Assembly (NCBI RefSeq): GCF_900108365.1 | Contig: NZ_FNWQ01000007.1 | Location: 182,997-246,996, forward strand | Direction of reading: 5' to 3' | DNA from: Chryseobacterium culicis | GTDB taxonomy: Bacteria > Bacteroidota > Bacteroidia > Flavobacteriales > Weeksellaceae | Length of the DNA stretch: 64,000 nucleotides | The notes under the pieces: model-generated | Databases searched by the model: none | What the model was told of the DNA's origin: nothing | The model's input: the letters and a program-made list of their open reading frames with translations, nothing else | Position numbers and translations under genes: made by a program | Part shown: positions 51,922 through 59,572 of the stretch, piece after piece | Position numbering within the stretch: the stretch's first letter is position 1 | Layout: each line of letters starts with the position of its first letter

Positions 51922-54603
51922 TTATTTGATGATAAGTTTACTGTTGTAAATCCCTTTTGAAGAATTGATGCTGATCACATATACACCTTTAGGAACATTT
52001 ACATTAAATTCTTTGGTATTGTTTCCTTCACTCTTATACGCTGAAGAATAGATTAGTCTTCCGCTGGAATCAAACATTGTTACTTTCAGTTCTCCTTTTA
52101 TATTCTGCGATTTAATAAAGAAATTACCGTCACTGGGATTAGGATAAATCTTAATATCATCCGCCAGCGGAGAATTGGATTCTTCAATTCCTAATGACTG
52201 TGTCTGACGGGTACATACCTGAAGCGTCCATCCATTGATGGTTCCTGTATCTCCTGTATAATTATCTGAAGCAAACAACTTCCATTGTCCCTGCGCAGGA
52301 TGTCCCACGAAAATACCCAATGATTCATTGGATTTTACTTCTCCCTGAATAGGAGTGGCACAGGCAACGGCACTACCGGTATCACTGAACGTAGCGGTTA
52401 TATTATCCTGAGAACCGCACTGTCTGTGCCAGATAAGAGCAGAAGTCCCCAGAGGCCCTTCTATTCCTAATGACACATCACTCACATAAGTATGGGTAAC
52501 GGAAGGAGTTACTTTAATTTTTGTAATAATTCCAGGATTATTAACGGTCATAGGCGCGGAAACCATCGGTGATGCAATAGCAGCATTTCCTCCGGGACCA
52601 TCTGTAATAGCAACAGCAGGACCTCCGTAAGTATACGTTGTACAGGTTTCTCCTTGTACAGAATAATCGATCACAAAGCTGGGGCTTACCGCATAATAGA
52701 TATTTCCTACAGCTTCCACCAAAATATAGGCATTTGCAGAGGTAGATCCTGCCGGAATGGTAATCTGCTCGCTTCCATCGTTAGGAGTATTGGCTGCAAT
52801 AGTGGTAAATGTCAGCCCGCCATCTGTAGACAATTTAATATTTACATTGGCAGTGCTTACAGGAGCCTGCGTGGTATTGGCTACATCCCAGGTAACATTT
52901 ACTGTTGATCCTGAGCTGGCAGACTGTCCAAAAGCAGGTGCAGTCACTTTAAATGGTCCCGAAGCATTGTTTACGGTTACCATCATAGCATCATTACTGG
53001 TTTGAGGTGCGGCAATACTGTTATTTCTTACCGTTACAGCAAAATTAAGGTTTCTACCTACTCCTGAAACAGTTTCCCATTTTGTAGTAAGCACACCGGC
53101 CAGTACTTTATTGAAATCAGGGAAGTATCTTACCGGGGTCGTTACCGGGCTTATTGATCTGAATGTAGGGCCGGTAGGTTTGTTCAGATAAGGAATAGAA
53201 TTATTTCCTGTCTGAGACGAGCCGGAATCCATCTGTTCCCACGTATAGGTATAAGTTGCTGTATTGGCATCCGTAGAAGTTCCTTTCAACACAAATGCTG
53301 TAGATTTTGGAATTACATAATCTGCACCGGCATTGATGGATGGTGCCGGATCTGCAAAAGGTGTGTTCGCTCCGCATGCTACGCTGTTTATATTAGTTTT
53401 AATTTCCTGTACACTGAATCCATGGAAATAATCATTGGAATTAAACTGTACATCATAATCACTTGTAATCCCTGTGTACGCCATAATAGTAGAACCACTC
53501 CCCGGCTCCACCAGCGATGCCAGATTCCCAGATGCCGTACTGTAGCTGAAGGTATGGTTAGCTCCCAGCTGATGTCCCATTTCGTGCGCTACATAATCTA
53601 TGTCAAAATTGTCTCCTTCAGGATAATTGCTGGCTGTCCATCCCATTGCTTTGGTAGCATCATTGCAGATATCGCCGGGTGCATATCCGTTTCCGTCCTC
53701 ACGGTCAAAAATATGTCCCATATCATAATTGGCGGCACCAATAAGATTGGTAATGGTTGTCTGCCCTGCCTGATTCTGCTCGTCTGATGCTGTGTAAGGA
53801 TAACCAGGTGAAGTTGTATTTACAAAAATAACAGCGTCATTATTGGCGACCAGATTAAAATGAAGGGAAAGATCTTTTTCAAAAACACCATTCAGACGTG
53901 TAAGTGTGGTGTTCATTGCTGCCAGAACAACAGCTTTCTTTTGTGCTTCTGTTGCTCCTGAAGGTGTTCCTGCTGCTGTAAGATGGTATTGTGCATATTC
54001 AGCCGTACAGGTCAGAGCAAGCCTGAAGACGTTAAATCCTGCTGTTTTTTTATTGGCAGCATTGATTTTTTTTTCAGAATTTTTCTTTTCCGGTTTATTG
54101 GGAGTAAGACATTCAAAAGGTTCTTTGTCCTGCCCTCTTCTTGCATTAGAATCAAAAACAGCATATACGGAACGGTCTTCAGTATAGGGTTCAATAAATT
54201 CTGAAATTCCGGATCTTGTAGTCATGGACGAAAAACCCACAGGTGAAAGACTAAATCTTACAATCACAGATGGATCTTCCACACCTGTACCCACATAGGA
54301 TCTGATTTCCGGGAATTTTGCCTGCAGCTCAGGCGCCATATTGGAATATTCCCAGACCTGAAATTTTTCAAGCTTCCCGCCCGCGGAGGGAAGGGAAATA
54401 ATTACTCCTTTGTCACCTGAAAAACGTACCGGCGCATTTTTCAGTGTATGCTTAAGCTGATCTGCATTTAATGCATACAGACCGGAAAATTCTAATTTCT
54501 CTTGTGATTTTTTAACTTTCTGAGATCTGACCTCAGTTCTCGTCCACTGTGAAAACCCCATAAAAGGGATTATCAGTAAGAAAATAAGGAAATAATGTTT
54601 CAT
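51922..54603 (-). CDS. Secreted reprolysin-like (M12B) zinc metalloprotease with P-domain and T9SS domain
   Basis: An 893-aa precursor. Signal peptide (about 1-18); a propeptide-like region; a metzincin catalytic domain (about 190-410) with H340-E341-M-G-H344-Q-L-G-A-N-H350 and a Met-turn in TIMAYTG; Ig/FnIII-like repeats; a proprotein-convertase P-domain (about 690-790: VSLGIEGPLGTSALIWH); and a T9SS type A domain (KIYPNPSDGNFFIK to KLIIK). The combination of metzincin, P-domain and T9SS domain indicates an extracellular protease. Confidence 0.92.
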   Translation of the reverse strand: MKHYFLIFLLIIPFMGFSQWTRTEVRSQKVKKSQEKLEFSGLYALNADQLKHTLKNAPVRFSGDKGVIISLPSAGGKLEKFQVWEYSNMAPELQAKFPEIRSYVGTGVEDPSVIVRFSLSPVGFSSMTTRSGISEFIEPYTEDRSVYAVFDSNARRGQDKEPFECLTPNKPEKKNSEKKINAANKKTAGFNVFRLALTCTAEYAQYHLTAAGTPSGATEAQKKAVVLAAMNTTLTRLNGVFEKDLSLHFNLVANNDAVIFVNTTSPGYPYTASDEQNQAGQTTITNLIGAANYDMGHIFDREDGNGYAPGDICNDATKAMGWTASNYPEGDNFDIDYVAHEMGHQLGANHTFSYSTASGNLASLVEPGSGSTIMAYTGITSDYDVQFNSNDYFHGFSVQEIKTNINSVACGANTPFADPAPSINAGADYVIPKSTAFVLKGTSTDANTATYTYTWEQMDSGSSQTGNNSIPYLNKPTGPTFRSISPVTTPVRYFPDFNKVLAGVLTTKWETVSGVGRNLNFAVTVRNNSIAAPQTSNDAMMVTVNNASGPFKVTAPAFGQSASSGSTVNVTWDVANTTQAPVSTANVNIKLSTDGGLTFTTIAANTPNDGSEQITIPAGSTSANAYILVEAVGNIYYAVSPSFVIDYSVQGETCTTYTYGGPAVAITDGPGGNAAIASPMVSAPMTVNNPGIITKIKVTPSVTHTYVSDVSLGIEGPLGTSALIWHRQCGSQDNITATFSDTGSAVACATPIQGEVKSNESLGIFVGHPAQGQWKLFASDNYTGDTGTINGWTLQVCTRQTQSLGIEESNSPLADDIKIYPNPSDGNFFIKSQNIKGELKVTMFDSSGRLIYSSAYKSEGNNTKEFNVNVPKGVYVISINSSKGIYNSKLIIK

Positions 54604-54735
54604 ATCATTGTATTTAGGATTTAAGTTTGTCTAAGATATTAAAAAATCAGATTTACAGTATACTTTTTCACTTATTTATGAATAAAACCTTTTTATCTCC
54701 TGAAATGAACTCCTACAGCACTTTTTGCAATATAT

Positions 54736-54768
54736 TTTGCATGAAACTTTAAAAAATTTTTATCTTTG
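54736..54768 (+). promoter_or_regulatory. Promoter of the MerR gene
   Basis: TTTG (54736-54739) and TATCTTTG (54761-54768) with a 21-bp spacer, identical spacing to the rplS promoter. The -7 box lies 18 bp before the ATG at 54787, which argues against a TTG start at 54766. Confidence 0.7.
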
Positions 54769-54786
54769 AGCTTTAGGATCTGTAAA

Positions 54787-55131
54787 ATGAAAATAAATTT
54801 ACCTGATAAACTGTATTATTCTATAGGAGAAGTAGCCAAGGCATTCGATGTAAATACTTCATTAATACGTTACTGGGAACAGGAATTCCCTATTATCAAA
54901 CCTAAAAAAAACAGAAAAGGAAACCGATATTTCACTCCTGAAGACATCAAAAACCTTCAGATGATCTACCACCTGGTAAAGGAAAAAGGATACACACTGG
55001 ACGGTGCCCGTATCGCTTTGACTACCAACAGTAAGATTTCCGAAACTATTACCCTCATCGACCGCCTGGAATTTGTAAAAGCTGAACTCATCAAGCTGAA
55101 AGAATCTTTAGGAGAAAGAGATAGTGAATAA
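54787..55131 (+). CDS. MerR family regulator
   Basis: A 114-aa protein whose ATG start (54787) gives MKINLPDKLYYSIGEVAKAF; a TTG start 21 bp upstream is inside the -7 box. The winged-helix DNA-binding part (about 8-75) has YSIGEVAKAFDVNTSLIRYWEQEFP and NRYFTPEDIKNLQMIYHLV. A short C-terminal coiled-coil helix follows. This compact form, common in Flavobacteriia, lacks an effector domain. Its targets are unknown. A strong terminator follows at 55149-55184. Confidence 0.87.
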   Translation: MKINLPDKLYYSIGEVAKAFDVNTSLIRYWEQEFPIIKPKKNRKGNRYFTPEDIKNLQMIYHLVKEKGYTLDGARIALTTNSKISETITLIDRLEFVKAELIKLKESLGERDSE

Positions 55132-55148
55132 TTTCTTTGAAAATACTA

Positions 55149-55184
55149 AAAACCTCCGCTGCAATGAATTGCAGCGGAGGTTTT
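55149..55184 (+). terminator. Terminator of the MerR gene
   Basis: A perfect 17-bp inverted repeat (55149-55165 and 55168-55184) followed by TTTT-rich sequence, 18 bp after the stop codon. Confidence 0.88.
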
Positions 55185-55325
55185 GTTTAAAGTCTATCAG
55201 AAAATGACCGTCAGGCAATTGATGAAGTGGGTGGAGACAATTTATAAAATAGTTCCCGATACTTTAATAAGTAGAACAGGGATGTTTTACCAGACATTTT
55301 TTAACCTTTACTTTGCAGAATGTAT

Positions 55326-55333
55326 TATCTTTG
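55326..55333 (+). promoter_or_regulatory. -7 box upstream of the XRE gene
   Basis: TATCTTTG (TAnnTTTG), 22 bp before the ATG at 55356. Confidence 0.45.
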
Positions 55334-55355
55334 AGTCTTCACAAATTGATTAAGA

Positions 55356-55758
55356 ATGGACCACAAAATACATCAGGGAAGAAATGTAAAACGTTTTAGA
55401 GAAATGCTGGGCATCAAGCAGGAGGCATTGGCGCTGGATCTGGGCGAAGACTGGAACCAGAAAGATTTCTTTACTTGAACAAAAAGAAACCATTGAAAAC
55501 CCACTGCTGGAAAAAATATCCGAAGTACTGAAAATTCCGGTGGAAGCTTTTCAAAATTTTGATGAGGAACAGGCTGTGAATATTATAGCAAATACTTTTC
55601 AAGATGATGCCGTTGCCTATGCTGAGCAATATAAATGTACTATCAATCCAATGGACAAAATTATCCAGCTTCACGAAGAAAAAATTGCGTTGTATGAGCG
55701 CATGCTGAAAGAAAAGGATGAAATGATGAGCAGACTGGAAAAATTGCTTGAGAAGTAA
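55356..55758 (+). pseudogene. XRE family regulator with a frameshift
   Basis: From the ATG at 55356 the frame reads MDHKIHQGRNVKRFREMLGI and stops after 40 codons. In another frame, homologous sequence continues at once as ISLLEQKETIENPLLEKISE and runs to 55758, with a C-terminal coiled coil (EEKIALYERMLKEKDEMMS). The expected junction is DWNQRKISLLEQ; the DNA has CCAGAAAG where CCAGAGAAAG would restore it, so a loss of an AG dinucleotide near 55462 explains the break. It removes the last part of the HTH and all the C-terminus. Either a real mutation or a sequencing error. Confidence 0.75.
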
Positions 55759-55771
55759 GAGATAAAAGATA

Positions 55772-55797
55772 AAAACCACTGCTGGAGCAGTGGTTTT
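55772..55797 (+). terminator. Terminator after the XRE gene
   Basis: A perfect 12-bp stem (55772-55783 and 55786-55797) followed by TTGTTTTATTTTG. Confidence 0.75.
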
Positions 55798-55812
55798 GTT
55801 TTATTTTGTTTG

Positions 55813-55843
55813 TGGACACGAGCGAGACGATCGCGCCAGCAGG
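55813..55843. repeat. Repeat copy A: palindromic 31-bp element
   Basis: TGGACACGAGCGAGACGATC and the following bases to 55843 match the element at 58904-58934 at 29 of 31 positions. Both copies follow a terminator hairpin. This copy marks the left boundary of the accessory region. Confidence 0.75.
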
Positions 55844-55853
55844 GCTTTTCGTT

Positions 55854-56381
55854 TTAGTTATGAACAGTTTCTAAATTATATATATCTCCACCATCTTTTG
55901 TACACTGTACAAATATTTGTTTAGGAATACTGTCTTTCAAACTGATTTTGGTAGTTTGGTTACAAAACTCATTTTTATAACTAAATATTAAATTTTGCCC
56001 TTCAATTTTTAAAGGCACTCCCCAGTAGTCTCCTAAAAAATAAGCACCAATAAATTTATTTTTAGTATTATATATATACACGCTACCATTACCTCTTTTT
56101 GATTCCTCAGACAAACCAAATAAGTTTTGAGAATTAACAATTTTAAGTGTATCGTTTTTAGAAGTAATAATATTTCCTAAATATTTCAAATGTATTTGAT
56201 CAAGCTTTTTTCCAATTAGGCTAAACTGATATTCTTGTCCAATTTTATTTTCACTTAAAATAAGTTTTCTACACTTTTCGTAGAAATCATCATCTTTATC
56301 TAAATTTTCTTTTTTAGAAGGAGAGCCACAACAAATTAATAAAAATAGTGAGAGAAAAAGATATTTTTTATTTTGTTTCAT
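55854..56381 (-). CDS. Hypothetical lipoprotein, possible orphan immunity protein
   Basis: A 175-aa protein with lipoprotein signal (MKQNKKYLFLSLFLLICC; Cys17 or Cys18 likely lipidated). The mature part is a low-GC-coded beta-rich domain of about 150 residues with no recognised family. It is the first of the orphan genes to the left of the RHS tips, on the same strand. I infer it could be a displaced immunity protein, but nothing in the sequence proves this. Confidence 0.55.
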   Translation of the reverse strand: MKQNKKYLFLSLFLLICCGSPSKKENLDKDDDFYEKCRKLILSENKIGQEYQFSLIGKKLDQIHLKYLGNIITSKNDTLKIVNSQNLFGLSEESKRGNGSVYIYNTKNKFIGAYFLGDYWGVPLKIEGQNLIFSYKNEFCNQTTKISLKDSIPKQIFVQCTKDGGDIYNLETVHN

Positions 56382-56400
56382 AAATATATAACATGAGGCG

Positions 56401-56476
56401 TGTATTTATTCTACCTTGAAAACTCAGAGGGTAAGTTTATTTAATAAGCTCAAAGTCGGGAGACTTTGCGCAGCGG
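56401..56476. repeat. Cassette repeat R1 (76 bp)
   Basis: Contains the core GTAAGTTTATTTAATAAGCT, then CAAAGTCGGGAGACTTTG and CGCAGCGG. It begins 10 bp after the stop codon of the 56487-57074 gene (in minus-strand direction). Copies R2, R4 and R5 have the same order of elements; R3 is partial. Confidence 0.88.
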
Positions 56477-56486
56477 AGATTAATTA

Positions 56487-57074
56487 TTATATTTTAATTG
56501 CTGATAATTTTTTATAAACTTCTTCTTTAGACATAACACTTTTGAAATTACTATCATTTTTAAATTTCAGCTGTATTTTTTTTATTTGTTCAATATTTAC
56601 TCCATATAGGTTCTCTTCTAGTTCAATATAGTCAAATTCATTCATATATAGGCTTGCTATAATATTAGGAAAGTACTTAATACAATCTTTTTTGAATTTT
56701 AAGTCTACATTTTTATTATAAAATATTTCATCCATTAAATCAATTTCTAAATATTTGTGTGTAAACTCCATCAAAACATAGAAAGAAAAAGAATTAGTGA
56801 AATTTTCAATCAAAGTTATCATATCATTATAAGTTACATTTTCCCATAACTCTGGTAAGCATAATAATAACTGAACAGTATAAGTTTCATTTATCATTTC
56901 TAAATTATAAAAAATAAATTCTAAATGATTTACTGATAATATTTTCTCTAAATAATTATGAGCTAGTATATAAAATTTATCTATAGGATAGTATCTTAAA
57001 TTTTCTGTTTTCCTATCATTAAATAAAGAATCTGATAACTCTTTTACCTGCGATGTAATATTAATTTTCTTCAT
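56487..57074 (-). CDS. Hypothetical helical protein, possible orphan immunity protein
   Basis: A 195-aa protein starting MKKINITSQVKELSDSLFN, with no signal peptide or membrane segment. It is rich in Leu, Asn, Tyr and Phe and predicted mostly helical, with segments such as LHN/LEKIL repeats around 45-110. No family recognised. It is followed 10 bp after its stop by repeat R1, the arrangement of the RHS-linked genes here. A cytosolic immunity protein is a reasonable but unproven inference. Confidence 0.6.
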   Translation of the reverse strand: MKKINITSQVKELSDSLFNDRKTENLRYYPIDKFYILAHNYLEKILSVNHLEFIFYNLEMINETYTVQLLLCLPELWENVTYNDMITLIENFTNSFSFYVLMEFTHKYLEIDLMDEIFYNKNVDLKFKKDCIKYFPNIIASLYMNEFDYIELEENLYGVNIEQIKKIQLKFKNDSNFKSVMSKEEVYKKLSAIKI

Positions 57075-57223
57075 TATTCACGTACAATTGTATCATTAAG
57101 TTTACATACATTTTTAATATTGTTTACTATGAAGCTTTTCTTATATTCTAAATAATGAATATACAATATATAAAAAAGTAAATAATACATATCGTACAAG
57201 TTTACATGATAATAATCTATATG

Positions 57224-57253
57224 AACACCCCTTGCAAATATGCAAGAGGTGTT
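57224..57253 (-). terminator. Hairpin upstream of repeat R2
   Basis: A 13-bp stem (one mismatch) with arms around CACCCCTTGCA and TGCAAGAGGTG. Its place beside R2 matches hairpins beside R4 and R5. Confidence 0.55.
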
Positions 57254-57325
57254 ATTTATTCTACCTTGAAAACCAGAGGGTAAGTTTATTTAATAAGCTC
57301 AAAGTTGTGAGACTTTGCGCAGCGG
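57251..57325. repeat. Cassette repeat R2 (75 bp)
   Basis: Same order of elements as R1: CTACCTTGAAAACCAGAGGG, then the TAAGTTTATTTAATAAGCTC core, and GACTTTGCGCAGCGG. It lies 17 bp after the stop codon of the 57343-57768 gene. The inner hairpin is partly lost (AAAGTTGTGAGACTTT). Confidence 0.88.
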
Positions 57326-57342
57326 TTGCCCCATTTTTCAAT

Positions 57343-57768
57343 CTAAATTGGTTTAGGAAAAATAAACAACTCTGATTCACAATTACACTTCATAATCGAA
57401 TTAATATCCTGCATATTCATACATTTATTTCCAATTACATAATAATCTATAACTTTTCCATTCAGAAAAGAAATCACTATTATTAAATCATTAGAAAAAA
57501 GAGAAGTATTTCTGAAATATTTAATTAATAATCTATCCTGTGACTTATAAAATTTAATTTTAGAAGTTTGTACAAGTTTATCACTTTGCTTATATAAAAG
57601 ATATTTATCATTTTTACTGTTTTTTTTCAAATATTTACTGATATATTTTGGAATTTTCTCTATTTCAACATATGTATTTGCATTTTCCTTACAAAAATGT
57701 AAATCATTGTGAACTTGGCCATTAAATGTATTAAAAATTAATACAAAAAATAAAAAAATCACTTTCAT
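57343..57768 (-). CDS. Hypothetical exported protein, possible orphan immunity protein
   Basis: A 141-aa protein with a signal peptide (MKVIFLFFVLIFNTFNGQ) and no lipobox. The mature part has several Lys/Tyr-rich strands and three or four Cys, including a C-terminal MKCNCESE. No family recognised. The 17-bp distance to repeat R2 and the minus orientation match the other RHS-linked genes. Immunity is inferred from context only. Confidence 0.58.
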   Translation of the reverse strand: MKVIFLFFVLIFNTFNGQVHNDLHFCKENANTYVEIEKIPKYISKYLKKNSKNDKYLLYKQSDKLVQTSKIKFYKSQDRLLIKYFRNTSLFSNDLIIVISFLNGKVIDYYVIGNKCMNMQDINSIMKCNCESELFIFPKPI

Positions 57769-57905
57769 TTCTTTTTGAATTGAGTTACTGACCCCACTTT
57801 TATTGAAGGATTGGGTTGCTGATGGGTAGTTCTTATTGGTTCTCCTAATTTTTATGCCATCGGATTTTCATAAGTTTGTATTGTATTTTTTTCCTCACGA
57901 TTATC

Positions 57906-58057
57906 CCCTCGCTACCGCACGAATCCTTTCGTGTGGTCGAAAAACTATAGACCAATACATTGAATTCCTAAAAACTTTTATCTTACATTTATATATTTAG
58001 CCTCGTACTATATTATCTATATAAGTACCACACGATACAATCGTGCGGGAGCGGGGG
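57906..58057. repeat. MITE-like inverted repeat element (about 150 bp)
   Basis: Imperfect terminal inverted repeats of about 32 bp (57906-57939 and 58026-58057), each holding its own hairpin (CACGAATCCTTTCGTG and CACGATACAATCGTG), enclose about 85 bp of AT-rich DNA. The right end joins directly to repeat R3, whose left part is missing. The rest of the 344-bp gap 57769-58112 shows no gene. Confidence 0.65.
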
Positions 58058-58095
58058 TAAGTTTATTTAATAAGCTCAATGCGCAACTGGGGTAG
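58055..58095. repeat. Cassette repeat R3 (partial)
   Basis: Keeps GGTAAGTTTATTTAATAAGC and TCAA, then jumps to TGCGCAACTGG: the 16 bases forming the inner hairpin (AAAGTC/GACTTT) are missing and the left part is replaced by the MITE-like element. It lies 17 bp after the stop codon of the 58113-58562 gene. Confidence 0.75.
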
Positions 58096-58112
58096 CGACT
58101 AGGGCTTTGTTG

Positions 58113-58562
58113 TTACTTCTCTGCAATAGGTAAGTGTTTAGGAGCAGGGATTATTAAGCAATTCAATGTATCAAGTATATAGTACTTTATTTCTTTTTTT
58201 TGTTCAAGAGTAAATTGTTTTTTATTAAACTTTATAATTGTATTCGATGGCTTATAGCAACTTAAATATTTATTTTTTTTATCGACATACAAAAAGATTG
58301 TGTCATTATCTAAAAGCTGACATCCAACAAAATTTATTGAAGTAGGAGATTCTTTACATTTTACAATCTCACACATATTTTTACTATTATCCGTAAATAA
58401 ACTTATAACATATACAGCTCCTTTTTTAGCTGTTCTATCTCTTTGTAATTTGCCAATAATATTTTTATTTATAGTTATTGCATTAATACTCCTCTTTTCT
58501 TTACAAGAAAAAAAGATTAATGAAATTAATATCGAAATGAAAAATTTATAACACACACTCAA
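58113..58562 (-). CDS. Hypothetical lipoprotein, likely immunity partner or orphan
   Basis: A 149-aa protein with lipoprotein signal ending LIFFSC (Cys20 likely lipidated). No ATG gives a plausible start: TTG (58562) or GTG (58556) is used. The mature part is basic and beta-rich; one segment reads RTAKKGAVYVISLFTDNSK. It directly follows the RHS remnant at 58578 (15 bp) on the same strand, as expected of an immunity gene, and is followed by repeat R3. No family recognised. Confidence 0.58.
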   Translation of the reverse strand: MSVCYKFFISILISLIFFSCKEKRSINAITINKNIIGKLQRDRTAKKGAVYVISLFTDNSKNMCEIVKCKESPTSINFVGCQLLDNDTIFLYVDKKNKYLSCYKPSNTIIKFNKKQFTLEQKKEIKYYILDTLNCLIIPAPKHLPIAEK

Positions 58563-58577
58563 AATTATCTATGAACA

Positions 58578-58845
58578 TTATCTGGTTTTTGATTTGGCAA
58601 CATCAGGCATATAGTTTCTCCACTTAAAGCTATAAAAACCTGTTTCCTGGAATTCCTGTTCCTGGAATTTATAATTCTTATAAGTTCCTGATCCAAAAAA
58701 TGCATTTCCAGTTTTCAGATGATTCATGCCAAATGGGTAATAGTCATTAGCATCTGTGATTTCAAGAGCACCTGCGCTGTTTCTTGCGAAACTGATCCTT
58801 GCATTTCCTAAATGGTCCTTGTGCTGGTAAATATAATGGTTTTTG
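58578..58845 (-). pseudogene. RHS core remnant without a toxin domain
   Basis: Translates as an RHS repeat-associated core piece: KDHLGNARISFARN, ITDANDYYPFGMNHLKTGN and KFQEQEFQETGFYSF. It ends NYMPDVAKSKTR and a stop, where intact cores continue LGRW-V-DP, so no toxin tip remains. Its core differs from the three other cores here (NAFFGSGTYKNYKFQEQE against NSAYKYKYNGKELQE), so it is an older or different lineage. The frame upstream of about 58845 reads through a terminator hairpin and repeat and is not coding. Confidence 0.75.
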
Positions 58846-58859
58846 ATGATGAAAGAGCA

Positions 58860-58885
58860 AACACCACTGCCGCTGCAGTGGTGTT
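58860..58885 (+). terminator. Hairpin next to the RHS remnant
   Basis: An 11-bp stem (58860-58870 and 58875-58885) followed on the plus strand by a T-rich tail, but no plus-strand gene precedes it. It and the following 31-bp repeat copy the layout at 55772-55843. Confidence 0.65.
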
Positions 58886-58903
58886 TTGTTTTGTTTTTAT
58901 TAA

Positions 58904-58934
58904 TGGACACGAGCGAGACGCTCGCACCAGCAGG
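58904..58934. repeat. Repeat copy B: palindromic 31-bp element
   Basis: Matches 55813-55843 at 29 of 31 positions. The inner part GCGAGACGCTCGC is palindromic (GCGAG/CTCGC). Confidence 0.75.
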
Positions 58935-59119
58935 AAACATTCCCTCTTGGTCATCAATAACGTGAAATGTAAAATTATTAGCTGGGCATTTGCTGTAATA
59001 TCGCGCAATACTCCTTTTATCAATACTTATAAGTTTGCTTCTTAAATTTTAACATTTTTCACTTGCTGTTTGTTATAGAATGCGCTAGCGAAGAAAGGAT
59101 GCGTGTAGCAGCAATCGAA

Positions 59120-59572
59120 TTACAAACTTTGCAAAACTGTGAAATTTGTTTGGTAAATATTCCAATTAATTCCATCTATAATTAACCAGCTTACAATATT
59201 TGCAGTAATCAAATCGGATAAATCTTTCTTTAATATACTATCATCTATAATTATTTGCATATGATTAGTTTCAATAAAGTTTTTAAATTTCCAAAAAGAA
59301 AATTTGATATCATATTCATTTAAAGGAGCTTTGTCATATTCACAAATGATTCCATTTTTCTCTACTGTAAATCCTGAGCCATGGCATATATAGTTATATG
59401 TAGCAACAGTTCCCTTTTTATACTTTCGTTCAACCAGATAACTCCAAATATTTATATTTTTTGGAATATCATATTCTTTTTTTAACACACTCTCAAAATT
59501 TACTATGAAAACTAAATACTCTTCTAGTAATTTCTTCGTATTTATATCTTTATTTGAATAATCCACTATCAA
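59120..59572 (-). CDS. Probable immunity protein (DUF6896-like) for the ParB-like RHS tip
   Basis: A 150-aa cytosolic protein. The segment YNYICHGSGFTVEKNGIICE followed by YDIKFSFWKFKNFIE resembles the DUF6896 pattern (an HGxG-type motif and a W-x-[FL] helix), but I am only moderately sure. It starts at TTG 59572 or GTG 59566 and overlaps the end of the RHS-toxin gene (stop at 59550) by about 20 bp, so translation is coupled. No cassette repeat follows it directly. Confidence 0.65.
   Translation of the reverse strand: MIVDYSNKDINTKKLLEEYLVFIVNFESVLKKEYDIPKNINIWSYLVERKYKKGTVATYNYICHGSGFTVEKNGIICEYDKAPLNEYDIKFSFWKFKNFIETNHMQIIIDDSILKKDLSDLITANIVSWLIIDGINWNIYQTNFTVLQSL

Noticed and set aside
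55854..58562. Phage or integrative element remnant
   Set aside because: No integrase, phage structural gene, tRNA or attachment site is visible; RHS-linked repeats explain the region better.
58846..58940. Upstream extension of the RHS remnant frame
   Set aside because: This part translates a terminator hairpin and the 31-bp palindromic repeat; the core homology begins only at about 58845.
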